A stretch of DNA of 60,602 bases, from assembly GCA_947631645.1 (NCBI GenBank), contig CANRMD010000008.1, positions 1 through 60,602 on the forward strand, read 5' to 3'. This document shows, piece by piece, positions 36,866-46,495 of this stretch. Position 1 is the stretch's first letter; each line of letters begins with the position of its first letter. Source of the stretch: Candidatus Gastranaerophilales bacterium. GTDB lineage: Bacteria; Cyanobacteriota; Vampirovibrionia; Gastranaerophilales; Gastranaerophilaceae. The translations under genes and the position numbers were made by a program. The notes below the pieces were generated by a model that saw nothing but the letters and a program-made list of their open reading frames with translations, had not been told where the DNA came from and did not search any database.

Positions 36866-37387
36866 TTATTGTTGTTTTGTTTCTTGTTCTTCTTTAATTT
36901 CTTTTTCGTATGCGGCTTTAAGAGCCCTTGCTCCGATATAAATACCTGTTCCTATTGCGATAACTGCACCCGGTGTACCGATGAAAGCCAAAACTAAACC
37001 TGCCGCCAATGCTGAAGCAATAACTCCAACCTGAAAAGATGTATCAGCTTTATCTTTTAAAATTGCATCTTGTCTTGCTTGTTCGCTCATATCCGGTTTA
37101 ATTGATTTTACAAGCTGGTCTTGGGTAAAATTATTTTTTGCTGCAAAAGTGGGAGCTTGTGTTGTTACTCTGCTTTCAAATAATTTAGGTGCAATAGCTT
37201 CAAGTTTTGAAATTTTACTTTTTACTTCAAAAATATCTTTTGTTAATTGTTTATCCATAACAACACGGTCGCTGCTTCGTCTGTCAAATCCCGAACGGCG
37301 TTCTATTGCTACAGGTATATTTTGTTTTCTTCTGTCTTCACTACTTCTGTATTGAGGATAAAGACTTGCTATTTTATTTATATCCAT
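36866..37387 (-). CDS. Unknown small membrane protein with RRSGxDRR motif
   Basis: The 173 residues begin with a region rich in Arg: SSEDRRKQN and ERRSGFDRRSSDR (about 16-42). A helical middle follows, then two hydrophobic Ala/Gly-rich segments (about 116-155) and an acidic tail. The RRSGxDRR style motif is seen near the N-terminus of various signalling proteins; I know no function for it. It lies 44 bases upstream of mlaE on the same strand and could be co-transcribed. No strong ribosome binding site is seen. Confidence 0.7.
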   Translation of the reverse strand: MDINKIASLYPQYRSSEDRRKQNIPVAIERRSGFDRRSSDRVVMDKQLTKDIFEVKSKISKLEAIAPKLFESRVTTQAPTFAAKNNFTQDQLVKSIKPDMSEQARQDAILKDKADTSFQVGVIASALAAGLVLAFIGTPGAVIAIGTGIYIGARALKAAYEKEIKEEQETKQQ

Positions 37388-37515
37388 GACTTTTGCCTAC
37401 AATATTTTAAGTTAAAACATGTTTATTTTTGCTATTCAATTTTTTATTGTAAAATTTTCTATAAAATTTTTCAATATTTTGGCAATAAATTATTTTTATA
37501 AAATTTAAATAAAAT

Positions 37516-40335
37516 ATGAAAATTTATAATAATAGACCGATAAATATACAAAATATAAATAAAAATATTAAAAACAGTCAAGTTTTTAGCGGGAACAATT
37601 ATGTCCAAAATCAAGTAACTCAGTTCCCCTCTGTATATTCACAAAGTGTTTCACAAATAAATTCCAATTTGCCTATAGGGTATACCAAAATAGCACAAAT
37701 TGCGGTTCCCGGGTTAGAGCAAAAAGCTGATATATACAGACTCGCAAACGGTCAAAAAGTTGTTATTTGTCCAAAAAAAGGTCCTACTTTTGTTAAAACA
37801 ACATATAATGTAGGTTCGTTAAATGAAAATGAAAATATAAGAGGCATAAGCCATTATATAGAACATAATTTGTTTAACGGAAGTAAAGGGCTTGCACCGA
37901 AAGAATATGATGCAAAAGTTTCACAAATGGGCGGAAGTACTAATGCTTCTACGTTCCTTGCTTCCACTGATTATTATTTACAGTTGCAGCTTTTAAATGA
38001 TAATTCTTTGGAAGAAGCAATTAGATTGAATGCTGCACAGACTCAGTATCCGACTTTTCCATACGAACAGCTTGAAAAGGAAAAAGAGCCTGTTAAATCA
38101 GAAATTGATGTATATAAAGACCGACCCGATTGTGCCGCTCAAAATATTGTTCTTAAAAATTTATTCGGTATAAAAAGTCCTTCTTATGATTTAACATTAG
38201 GTACTAAAGATAATATTAATTCACTTACGAAAGAAACAGTTCAGGATTATTTTGATACTTGGTATACCCCTGATAACGCAATCACGGTTATAACAGGTGA
38301 TGTTAATCCTGATGAAACAATTAATTTGGTTTCAAAATATTTTAATAAACAAAATAATTATTCTAAAGTTAATCAAAGATATTATTATCCTATAGAGTAT
38401 CTGCAGCAAACAAAAAGAGTTGATGTAGTTATGCCTAATTCCTCAAATTCCAATATAACTATGGGGTTTGCAGTGCCTGAGAATACAACTGAGTATGATA
38501 ATGTTAAATTAGAAACATTATTAGCACTTTTAACGGCTGACGGTTCAAGGCTTTCTAAGGCTTTGGATAAATACGGAGTTAAAATCTACAGTGAAATGTT
38601 TGATATACAAAATAAACCCAATGCCGCTAAGGCTGTTATATTAAATATTAGTTCTCCAGAAGATAAACTTGAAGAAGTTCTCGGTATAATTTATCGGGAA
38701 ATATCATATATAGCTAATTATCCGCCATCTTTTGAAGAATTGAATAATGTTAAAAATAAGAAAAATTATGAATTAAACTCGGTTTCAGACAGTTCCGGAG
38801 TTTTGAATTCTGTATTAACAGATGCCTTTAAATACAATAATTCGGATTACTTTAATCAAAAAACAGGCATGATAAATGCAGTTAATCCGTTTGAGATTTC
38901 TGATACGGCAAGAAGATTTTTAGATTTGAATAAAACTTCAATTTGTGTTTCACACTCAAAAAATTTAACTGCAATAAATTCAGGTGCACAAAATGTGTCT
39001 TTCGGTAGAAAAGTTGATGTGGCTTTTTCTTTGTTACAAGATGCTCAAAAAGTTAAAGAGTTTATTCTGCCAAATAACATGTTAACAAAGTTTGTTCCGT
39101 GTTCATCAAATGTGAAATCATCGTTTATAATGCATTTTCAAACAGATGAATTAAATGATGTATCTTATCCCGCATTTAAAATATTATCAGAACTTTTAAA
39201 CCGTGGAAGTGCATATAAATCTAACGATATTATGACATCAATTAAAAATTCAAAAAATATGGATATAAAATTTGACGCTAATGAAAACGGCTTAGCTGTT
39301 GAAACAAGTTTTTATCCTGCAAATACAAATGATGCCCTTGCCCTTGTTAAAGAAGTAATTAATTGCCCTAATTTTACTCAACAAGAGTTTGAACGGGCTA
39401 AAAATAATATAAGGAATATGATTCAATCTGAACCTAAGAGCCAATATGATAAATTAATGTATGATATATTCCCCGATTTAAAAGTATTTGCGACAAAAGA
39501 AGACAGGTTAAATGCACTTGAAAGTCTTACTCTTGCAGATATTCAAAATTTATATGCAAGAACTATGCAGACTTGTCAGGTTCAAACAACAATTTCGGCT
39601 CCCGTTGAAGAAAATCCTATGTTTTATGATATTTATAATTCTGATTTGTCAATCGGACTTCCTTTATATAGGCCTGTTACAAAAATAAAATCTCCATCAT
39701 TTAATGTTTATAGACCGATAGAAAATTCCAGAATTTTAAAAGAGGTTGAAAATAACGCACAAGCAAATATTACTCAAGCTTATACGTATAAAGATTCTCA
39801 AAATATTGATGATATTGCAAAAATTAAGCTGTTAGATACTATTTTGGGCTCGGGCGGAATGTCCTCAAGATTATTTTTAGACTTGAGAGAAAAGGAGAAA
39901 TTGGCATATTCCGTTGCCTCTTCTCAATTTACAATAAAAGATACCGGTGTAATTGCTTTAAATATTGCAACAACAACTCAAAGCCCCGACCCGAAAGAGG
40001 GTTCGCCTGAAAATGTTACAAAGGCAATTCAGGGGTTTGAAAGAAATGTTAATGCTTTAAAAACTTCTTATGTTTCGCAAGAAGAGTTGGATAACGCCAA
40101 AACAATACTAAAAACCGTAATTTTAAATGAACTTGAAACAGCTTCGGCTAAAAACAGTGCTTTTCATTCGGTTGAAATTTCACCGTATGATAACTTCTAT
40201 TTTGAAGAACTGGTGAAAGCCATAGATAAAGTTAGTGTCGAAGATATAAAATCGGCAGCAAATTATGTATTTAAAAACCCGCCGATAACATCTGTTTTGG
40301 CAAGTCAATCAACATTTGATGCTTTAAACATGTAA
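37516..40335 (+). CDS. M16-family zinc metallopeptidase, two-domain
   Basis: The 939-residue protein holds two M16 halves on one chain. The first (about 60-480) has the inverted zinc motif HYIEH (His113, Glu116, His117) and the third ligand Glu196 in PVKSEIDVY, so it should be active. The second (about 520-935) lacks the motif and ends with the RLFLDLREKEKLAYSV segment, as in PqqL/pitrilysin-like pairs that form the closed chamber. The N-terminus has no signal peptide; it contains VFSGN instead. No Shine-Dalgarno precedes the ATG. A terminator shared with ftsZ follows. Substrates are unknown, short peptides being usual. Confidence 0.93.
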   Translation: MKIYNNRPINIQNINKNIKNSQVFSGNNYVQNQVTQFPSVYSQSVSQINSNLPIGYTKIAQIAVPGLEQKADIYRLANGQKVVICPKKGPTFVKTTYNVGSLNENENIRGISHYIEHNLFNGSKGLAPKEYDAKVSQMGGSTNASTFLASTDYYLQLQLLNDNSLEEAIRLNAAQTQYPTFPYEQLEKEKEPVKSEIDVYKDRPDCAAQNIVLKNLFGIKSPSYDLTLGTKDNINSLTKETVQDYFDTWYTPDNAITVITGDVNPDETINLVSKYFNKQNNYSKVNQRYYYPIEYLQQTKRVDVVMPNSSNSNITMGFAVPENTTEYDNVKLETLLALLTADGSRLSKALDKYGVKIYSEMFDIQNKPNAAKAVILNISSPEDKLEEVLGIIYREISYIANYPPSFEELNNVKNKKNYELNSVSDSSGVLNSVLTDAFKYNNSDYFNQKTGMINAVNPFEISDTARRFLDLNKTSICVSHSKNLTAINSGAQNVSFGRKVDVAFSLLQDAQKVKEFILPNNMLTKFVPCSSNVKSSFIMHFQTDELNDVSYPAFKILSELLNRGSAYKSNDIMTSIKNSKNMDIKFDANENGLAVETSFYPANTNDALALVKEVINCPNFTQQEFERAKNNIRNMIQSEPKSQYDKLMYDIFPDLKVFATKEDRLNALESLTLADIQNLYARTMQTCQVQTTISAPVEENPMFYDIYNSDLSIGLPLYRPVTKIKSPSFNVYRPIENSRILKEVENNAQANITQAYTYKDSQNIDDIAKIKLLDTILGSGGMSSRLFLDLREKEKLAYSVASSQFTIKDTGVIALNIATTTQSPDPKEGSPENVTKAIQGFERNVNALKTSYVSQEELDNAKTILKTVILNELETASAKNSAFHSVEISPYDNFYFEELVKAIDKVSVEDIKSAANYVFKNPPITSVLASQSTFDALNM

Positions 40336-40370
40336 AAAAAAGGAGGTTTTTAAAACCTCCTTTTTTTATT
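40335..40370. terminator. Bidirectional terminator between M16 peptidase and ftsZ
   Basis: AAAAAAAAGGAGGTTTT then AAAACCTCCTTTTTTT: an almost perfect palindrome with A- and T-runs on both sides, placed between two convergent genes whose ends are 39 bases apart. Confidence 0.93.
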
Positions 40371-40374
40371 TTAT

Positions 40375-41550
40375 TTATTTCTTTAAAAATTCCGGAATAT
40401 CCAAAATATTATTAGCGAACTCTGCAGCTGCCTTTGAAACTTTTGGAGAAGGATTTGTATTTAACCCTGAACTGTTACCGCTGAATAAATCTAAAGCACC
40501 TAAAGTTTTTTCTTCTTCTTTTTGTGCAAAGTTATCAACTTGATTTTTCTTTAATTCAAAGCCTGTAGCAATAACAGTGATTTGAATTTCGCCTTGGATA
40601 CGGTCATCAATAACTGCACCAAAGTGAACTGTTGCATCTTCTGATATTGCATCATGAATAACTTTAGTTGCATCCGTTACTTCAAACAATGTCATATCAG
40701 GTCCGCCTGTGACGTTAATAATAAGACCTGAAGCACCGTTAATGGAAGTTTCTAACAGAGGTGAATTAATAGCAGATTTAGCAGCTTCTAAAGCTCTGCC
40801 TTCACCTTGACCTCTACCTATACCCATAAGAGCGGAACCTGATGATTCCATTACGCTTCTTACATCCGCAAAGTCTACATTTATTAATCCGGGAACGGTA
40901 ATGATATCTGATATGCCTTGAACACCTCTTAAAAGAACTTCATCAACAACTTGGAAAGCTTCTCTCATTGTTGCTCTTCTGTCAACAACTTCAAGTAACT
41001 TATCGTTAGGAATAACGATTAAAGCGTCAACGGTTTCTTTTAATTTTTCAATTCCCTGAATAGCCTGATTCATTCTTTTCTTGCCTTCAAAACTAAACGG
41101 TTTTGTAACAACACCGATAGTTAAAGCCCCAAGTTCTTTTGCAATTCTTGCTACAACAGGAGCTGCCCCCGTACCTGTTCCTCCGCCCATTCCGGCTGTA
41201 ACAAATACCATATCAGCTTTACCAATTGCATTAACGATTTCATCTCTTGTTTCTTCGGCAGATTTTTCGCCCTTTTCAGGGTTTCCGCCGGCACCTAAAC
41301 CGTTTGTTAATTTGCTGCCTATTCTTATTTTATTTTCGGCCAATGACATTTCAAGTACTTGAACATCAGTATTCATTGCCCAAAATTCAACGCCTGCAAG
41401 CCCTGCTTTTATCATTCTGTTTACGGCATTTCCACCGCCGCCGCCGACTCCTATTACTTTTATATCTGCAGGAGTTGCACCTGAATAATTAGTAGTGTTA
41501 TTATTACTGTTTTCTTTCTTGCCAAAAATGTCCGGAACAAAATTTTCCAC
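40375..41550 (-). CDS. ftsZ: Cell division GTPase FtsZ
   Basis: FtsZ polymerises into the division ring. The GTPase domain has [15 protein letters not shown], the tubulin signature GGGTGTG (122-128), the T7 loop NVDFADV and KPFSFEGK. The C-terminal peptide is DIPEFLKK, a good match to the conserved tail that binds FtsA/SepF/ZipA. The N-terminal extension of about 28 residues is polar. The start is GTG with GAGGG upstream. No ftsA, ftsQ or mur genes are adjacent, so it stands apart from a dcw cluster. Confidence 0.98.
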   Translation of the reverse strand: MENFVPDIFGKKENSNNNTTNYSGATPADIKVIGVGGGGGNAVNRMIKAGLAGVEFWAMNTDVQVLEMSLAENKIRIGSKLTNGLGAGGNPEKGEKSAEETRDEIVNAIGKADMVFVTAGMGGGTGTGAAPVVARIAKELGALTIGVVTKPFSFEGKKRMNQAIQGIEKLKETVDALIVIPNDKLLEVVDRRATMREAFQVVDEVLLRGVQGISDIITVPGLINVDFADVRSVMESSGSALMGIGRGQGEGRALEAAKSAINSPLLETSINGASGLIINVTGGPDMTLFEVTDATKVIHDAISEDATVHFGAVIDDRIQGEIQITVIATGFELKKNQVDNFAQKEEEKTLGALDLFSGNSSGLNTNPSPKVSKAAAEFANNILDIPEFLKK

Positions 41551-41724
41551 TTATTCGCCCTCTTTGTTTTTCTATCACTTATAATCTCGGCCATTCCCAT
41601 TTATTTGCATGAGTCAGCTTCTTATTATCTTCTTACATAGTATTGTAAATAATTTAATTAGTAAAGAAAAAAACCTAAAAATATTATAGAATTTTAATAT
41701 AAGTTTATTTTTGTTAACTTTTTT

Positions 41725-42249
41725 TTATAAATCTTTATTTGCTTTGCTTATTATATTTGCCGCTTGTGTTAAATTTTTTGCGATATCTTGGTATATTATG
41801 CTTGTTTCTCCGTATGGAATTGCTGTATTTAATAATTCATCTACGTTTTGGTTTATATTATTAAGGCTGTTTACTGTATTTTTTATGGTTTTAGTTTTTC
41901 TTTTTAAGAAAAAATAGTTAATTACGGGAGCTTTTTGCACGAATTTTCTAAGCTTGCTTTTTATTATTTCCGTTTTTGAGCTTATGAAAAAATTCCCGTC
42001 GCTTTTAACAATTTGATTTTCTTCCGCTTCATCAGGGAGGTAATCGCTGTCGAATGTATTTAGCCTTTTACTTTTTCTTTTCTTTTTAGCTTTGGAGGTT
42101 TTTGTTGTTTTTTCGGGAGTGTATTCGGATGCAAAAACATTTGTGGCAAAAGGATAATTTTCATTATCTATTGCCATATTTATAGTATTGCCCGTGTTTT
42201 TAGGGTAAAAATTTACGGGATTATTATAGCTGTTTGTAGATATTTCCAT
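41725..42249 (-). CDS. Unknown 174-aa basic protein
   Basis: No family is recognised. The N-terminal 45 residues are polar and Asn-rich, a strongly basic patch follows (KTSKAKKKRKSKRLN, about 50-64), and the C-terminal half looks helical. There is no membrane helix or signal peptide. GGGAAGA precedes the ATG. It starts 49 bases downstream of the last gene of the glycosyltransferase operon on the same strand, so read-through is possible. The basic patch could bind nucleic acid or polyanions, but this is only a guess. Confidence 0.65.
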   Translation of the reverse strand: MEISTNSYNNPVNFYPKNTGNTINMAIDNENYPFATNVFASEYTPEKTTKTSKAKKKRKSKRLNTFDSDYLPDEAEENQIVKSDGNFFISSKTEIIKSKLRKFVQKAPVINYFFLKRKTKTIKNTVNSLNNINQNVDELLNTAIPYGETSIIYQDIAKNLTQAANIISKANKDL

Positions 42250-42298
42250 ACAATCTTCCCTATTATATTATATTAGGGTTAGATTTTTTTGACGCCGT

Positions 42299-43810
42299 TT
42301 AAATATATGATTCTAATTCGGGATATTTTTCGATTAAAAGTTTCTTTTCTTCGTCGGTTATATTTGTTTGTTGAATTGATTTAACCATATTTTCTCTGTA
42401 TTGGTCTTTAAATTCATCTTTTATCATACCGTAATAGTATAAAAGATTATGAATTTTATAAGTAAGAAAATCAAACCGCAGTATATTATATGTATTAGTT
42501 TCTTTCATCAGATTTTCAACAATATTAAATATTTCTATGTGGTCAATTAATCTTGCGTTATTATCGGTTAGAACGCTGCCTTCTCTGTTAAATCTGTATA
42601 CATAAAGTTTTTCTCTGATAAAGAACATACGTTCGGCTGTCAAAAGTGTACCGAAAATAACTTTATGGTCTTCAAAGTCCAAACCTTCCGCAAAGTCTAT
42701 ATTATACTTATCAAATAGTTCTTTTGTATACAATTTATTCCATACGCACATAGGGTATGAAAATGGTGATAAATCACGCCAGTTAAAAATTTTGTCATCG
42801 GGAATATTTTCAAAGTTTGCATCTACAAAATAAGGAAAAGGTGCATTAACGGCATTTTTTTCATCGTATCCGTCAGGCATGCACATTGCTATATCAAGGT
42901 TTTTCTCTTTAACTAAATTATACAGCCGTTCAAACATATTAGGTTTTACCCAATCATCGGGATCAACAAAACCTATACACTCCCCTGTTGCAATTCTTAA
43001 TCCGTCATTGCGGGCTGCTCCTGTTCCTTTATTTTCCTTATGTATGACTTTTATCCTGTTATCTTTTTTCTTATATTCTTCTAAAATATCGTAGCTGTCA
43101 TCTGTGGAACCGTCATTTATGCAGATTATTTCTATATCTTTTAAGGTTTGGTTTATTAAACTGTCTAAGGATTGTCTCAAATATTTCCCTACATTATAAA
43201 CAGGGAGAATAACGGATACTTTCGGTTTTTGTATATCGTTTGTTTCTTCGTGTGTTATCGGTTCTTCAATCGGGGTTTCCTTTTCGGGTCTTTTTTTAAG
43301 ATGTAATTTTTTCTCTATTTTTTTATGCAGATTTATAAGTTTTTTATAAGGTTTTAATTCATTTTCAAAAAATCTTTTTTGTTCCGCTATATATATACTC
43401 ATAGCTTCTTCTTGCACTTTAAATTTATCTTCTTGGGCTTTGAGCATTTCTTCATAGCCTTTTTTTATTTCGGCAATTTTTATTTCAAGATTATTTATAT
43501 GCCACTGTTCCGTTTCTTTTTGACGTTTTATGATTTCTTCTTCATACCAATTTTTTTGAGAGGCTAGTTGTTCTTCATAATATTTTTTTAAATTCTCAAT
43601 ATCTTGGGAGTTTTTTACATTGTAATATGCTTCAAGCGAAGCTTTTGCTTCTTGAACTTTATTGTCATTTTCTATCCTTATTTTTTCTTTTTCAAATTCA
43701 TATTTGGAATTTAAAAGCGAAAGTTCACTTTCAAAAGCACGTCTTTGTGTTTCTAAATCTTGTTTATATTGTTTTTCCAGTTTTATTATATCTTCGTTAT
43801 TATCTGCCAT
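42299..43810 (-). CDS. GT2 glycosyltransferase with N-terminal coiled coil
   Basis: Residues about 5-170 form a long charged coiled coil (EKQYKQDLETQRRAFESEL and so on). Residues about 198-330 are a GT-A GT2 domain with VSVILPVYNV, INDGSTDDS and the metal-binding FVDPDDW, followed by a helical C-terminal region with CVWNKLYTKELF. The domain order is the reverse of the other coiled-coil enzymes in the operon. There is no membrane helix, so it acts in the cytosol, probably building a surface polysaccharide or glycolipid. It is the last of seven genes, 2 bases after the previous stop. Confidence 0.9.
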   Translation of the reverse strand: MADNNEDIIKLEKQYKQDLETQRRAFESELSLLNSKYEFEKEKIRIENDNKVQEAKASLEAYYNVKNSQDIENLKKYYEEQLASQKNWYEEEIIKRQKETEQWHINNLEIKIAEIKKGYEEMLKAQEDKFKVQEEAMSIYIAEQKRFFENELKPYKKLINLHKKIEKKLHLKKRPEKETPIEEPITHEETNDIQKPKVSVILPVYNVGKYLRQSLDSLINQTLKDIEIICINDGSTDDSYDILEEYKKKDNRIKVIHKENKGTGAARNDGLRIATGECIGFVDPDDWVKPNMFERLYNLVKEKNLDIAMCMPDGYDEKNAVNAPFPYFVDANFENIPDDKIFNWRDLSPFSYPMCVWNKLYTKELFDKYNIDFAEGLDFEDHKVIFGTLLTAERMFFIREKLYVYRFNREGSVLTDNNARLIDHIEIFNIVENLMKETNTYNILRFDFLTYKIHNLLYYYGMIKDEFKDQYRENMVKSIQQTNITDEEKKLLIEKYPELESYI

Positions 43811-43812
43811 AT

Positions 43813-45291
43813 TTAGTTTTTCTTTATAATTTTCTTAAATTTATTTTTAATCTGTTCTGATTTTTTATAGAATTTTAATAATATTTTAACTAATAAAAAA
43901 TGATTTTCATAATAATTTTTTTGATCAATTAAAGCTTGCATATAATGTTGTTTTTGATTTTCCAGTTTCCATTCATAATCAGCCGTAAGTTTTTCTCTAA
44001 CTTGTTTAACGGATTCTGCTTGCCAAGATTTTAATTCATATTCTTGTTTTGTTAGTTTTTGTTGAAATTCATCATAAAGAGCTTTTAATTCTTCTGTTTT
44101 TTTTGATTCTAAAAATATAAATTGTTCATCTGCTCTTCTTTTAGCTTCTTTTTCCGTATGTTCTTCGCAGTAATTTTGCCACCAATCAACAATTTTATCT
44201 TTTTCGTCTTTTTGTTCTTTTTTATATTGTTCAAGATATTCTTTTATTGCAAGTATATCAAGATTGCATTTGTGTTCTGCTTCTTTTATTCTTTTATTTG
44301 AAGTTTTATATTTTTCAATTAAGAAATTCCAAAAGCCGAAATACGAACGTTCTTTTATATTGCAAAATTCATCCCAGCAGTAACTTTTTGCAAGAATTTC
44401 TTCATCTTCCTTTGTAAGTTCAATTTTTTGGAAAAATTCTTTCATTTTGCCATAGTAGTCTTCATAGTATTTATCTTCCAAAAGAGTATATCTGTGAAAA
44501 ATATCATCTATAATCCAGCTTACGATTTCGGGTTTTTTTATGGGGAAAAACTCTGCATTTTGAAGTATTTTATAAGTGAGTTCTACCATGGGAATACGGT
44601 CATATACTTTTTTATCAGAGTTTTGCATTGTGGAGTAGCTTCTGTTTTGACGGTAATAATAAGGTGCTTCCCACAGTATGTTTATTCTTTGAGCTTTTAT
44701 ATAAGTTTCAAAGAAAAAAGGTAAATCTTCATATATATATCCTGATTGAAGTTTAGCCCCTGTTTGCTGCAAAAATTCACGTTTGTATATTTTATTCCAA
44801 AGAACTACATTTATGTTTAAAATTTCATCAATAGTATCGTTAGGGTGAAAAACGGTATCTTTAAATTTTTCAAGCGGTTTTAAACTGTAATAATCATTTG
44901 TATAAAACCTTAATTCTTTATCATCGTACAATTGTGCTTGACACATAGTAATATCTGTATCATCCGACTTTGCTTTATTATACATTTTTTCAAAAAAATC
45001 GAGTTCAACCCAGTCATCAGAATCAACAAAGCCTATGTATTCACCCGAGGCAATTTCTATACCTAAATTTCTTGCATATGATTGTCCTGACGGTTTCCCT
45101 GTATTTAATATAATTATTCGTTTATCTTTTTGTGCGTAATTTTCTACTATTTCTTTTGATGAATCCGTTGACGCATCGTTAATACAAATTATTTCCGTAT
45201 CACTGAGTGTTTGATACATTAAACTTGAAAGACACTTTGATATATAATTTTCTACGTTTTGAAACGGTACAATTATTGATACTTTAGTCAT
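43813..45291 (-). CDS. GT2 glycosyltransferase with C-terminal coiled coil
   Basis: The GT-A domain (1-110) has VSIIVPFQNV, INDASTDSS and FVDSDDW; the GT-associated region continues to about 310 with VLWNKIYKREFL and YYRQNRSYS; the tail (about 320-470) is charged coiled coil, and the last 25 residues are basic. I start at the ATG at 45291, which overlaps the upstream stop as ATGACTAA; the longer reading to 45336 runs into the previous gene and adds a sequence unlike any GT2 start. It is closely related in its GT part to the 47691 gene. Confidence 0.9.
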   Translation of the reverse strand: MTKVSIIVPFQNVENYISKCLSSLMYQTLSDTEIICINDASTDSSKEIVENYAQKDKRIIILNTGKPSGQSYARNLGIEIASGEYIGFVDSDDWVELDFFEKMYNKAKSDDTDITMCQAQLYDDKELRFYTNDYYSLKPLEKFKDTVFHPNDTIDEILNINVVLWNKIYKREFLQQTGAKLQSGYIYEDLPFFFETYIKAQRINILWEAPYYYRQNRSYSTMQNSDKKVYDRIPMVELTYKILQNAEFFPIKKPEIVSWIIDDIFHRYTLLEDKYYEDYYGKMKEFFQKIELTKEDEEILAKSYCWDEFCNIKERSYFGFWNFLIEKYKTSNKRIKEAEHKCNLDILAIKEYLEQYKKEQKDEKDKIVDWWQNYCEEHTEKEAKRRADEQFIFLESKKTEELKALYDEFQQKLTKQEYELKSWQAESVKQVREKLTADYEWKLENQKQHYMQALIDQKNYYENHFLLVKILLKFYKKSEQIKNKFKKIIKKN

Positions 45292-46492
45292 CTTCGTTGA
45301 ATTTCTCCAGTTGTGAAAATTTAAATTTAAAATCAAATTTTATTTTTTTCAATATACGTACATAAATTCTATCATCAGAATAATAAATATCAAAAAATTT
45401 AGGGCGTTTTTTTATTCTTAATATATTTGTCTTGTATTTTAAATAATAAACACCTTCTTCATGGTATAAAATTTCCATAAGCTTGTACATTGATTTAAGT
45501 TTAAATTTTTGGAATTCATAAAAGAAAGTATTTCCTGTTTTTAGGTTTTTGAATAAAAAGTAATTATATCTAAACTTGCCTCTGACCATAGAGGGAGGAA
45601 ATAAATTTTCATCAATTAATGAGCTTTCGCGTTTTAATTTTTTTGCAAAAGCGGCTTTATATTTTGGGTTTAAGTGTTCAAATCTGTAGATAAAATCTTC
45701 AACTTTTTTTCTGAAAAAAATGTATTTAATATCGTCGAAATCTTCTAAATCTTTTATTTTGCCGAGCATAATTTCCGCTACATCAATAACGTTAAGGAAT
45801 TTTTTGCCCGCTTTTTGAATTATGGAATTTTTTCTGTTAATTCTGTAATAATACAAAAAATCTCTTACAATGGAAACTCTTTGAGTTTTAAAGAAAATAG
45901 TAAAGAAAAATGGTCCGTCTTCAAAAATAAGTCCGTCGGGGAATTGAGCCTTGCATTCTTCAATAAGGCTTCTTCGATAGAGTTTATTCCAAGCCATAAC
46001 GCATACATCCATTATAAAAGACTTTGTATCCTTATATGAAAATGCACGGTTGTCAAATGTATTATTGAAAAAACCTAATGTATAATACGGGTTTGAATCA
46101 TCAATATCCTGTTTCGTTTCATCATACTGATGAACGGCACATATAGATATATCACTGTTATATTCGGTTATATTGTTATACAGCTTTTCAAGCATTGTAT
46201 AATCAATCCAGTCATCAGAATCAATAAAGCTGAAAAACTCTCCTTTTGCGACTTTCATACCGGCATTGCGGGCAGAAGATAAGCCTCCGTTCTTTTTATC
46301 TACTATTATTATTCTTGAGTCTTTTTGTTTATATTCTTCAAGTATTTTTCTTGATGAGTCTGTTGCTCCGTCATTTACGCATATAATTTCTATATCTGAA
46401 AATGTTTGGTTTAGTATACTGTCCAAACATTTAGGTAAATATTCCTCTACATTATATACGGGTACTATTACTGAGATTTTAGGGTCTTTCAT
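45284..46492 (-). CDS. GT2 glycosyltransferase, paralogue of 46496
   Basis: The 402-residue protein has the GT-A domain with ISVIVPVYNVEEYL, VNDGATDSS, GGLSSARNAG and FIDSDDW, then the conserved FIMDVCVMAWNKLYR, LIFEDGPFFF and FLYYYRINRK. No coiled coil is attached. The C-terminal 60 residues (IKKRPKF, DDRIYVRILKKIKF) match the same part of the next gene upstream, and the two are most identical over the first 240 residues, so they arose by tandem duplication. The catalytic set is intact. Donor and acceptor are unknown. Confidence 0.92.
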   Translation of the reverse strand: MKDPKISVIVPVYNVEEYLPKCLDSILNQTFSDIEIICVNDGATDSSRKILEEYKQKDSRIIIVDKKNGGLSSARNAGMKVAKGEFFSFIDSDDWIDYTMLEKLYNNITEYNSDISICAVHQYDETKQDIDDSNPYYTLGFFNNTFDNRAFSYKDTKSFIMDVCVMAWNKLYRRSLIEECKAQFPDGLIFEDGPFFFTIFFKTQRVSIVRDFLYYYRINRKNSIIQKAGKKFLNVIDVAEIMLGKIKDLEDFDDIKYIFFRKKVEDFIYRFEHLNPKYKAAFAKKLKRESSLIDENLFPPSMVRGKFRYNYFLFKNLKTGNTFFYEFQKFKLKSMYKLMEILYHEEGVYYLKYKTNILRIKKRPKFFDIYYSDDRIYVRILKKIKFDFKFKFSQLEKFNEDD

Positions 46493-46495
46493 TTT

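Noticed and set aside
45292-45336. Longer start for the GT2 gene at 43813
   Set aside because: It would overlap the upstream gene by 53 bases and add 15 residues before the conserved VSIIVPF start; the ATG at 45291 overlaps the stop by 8 bases like its neighbours.
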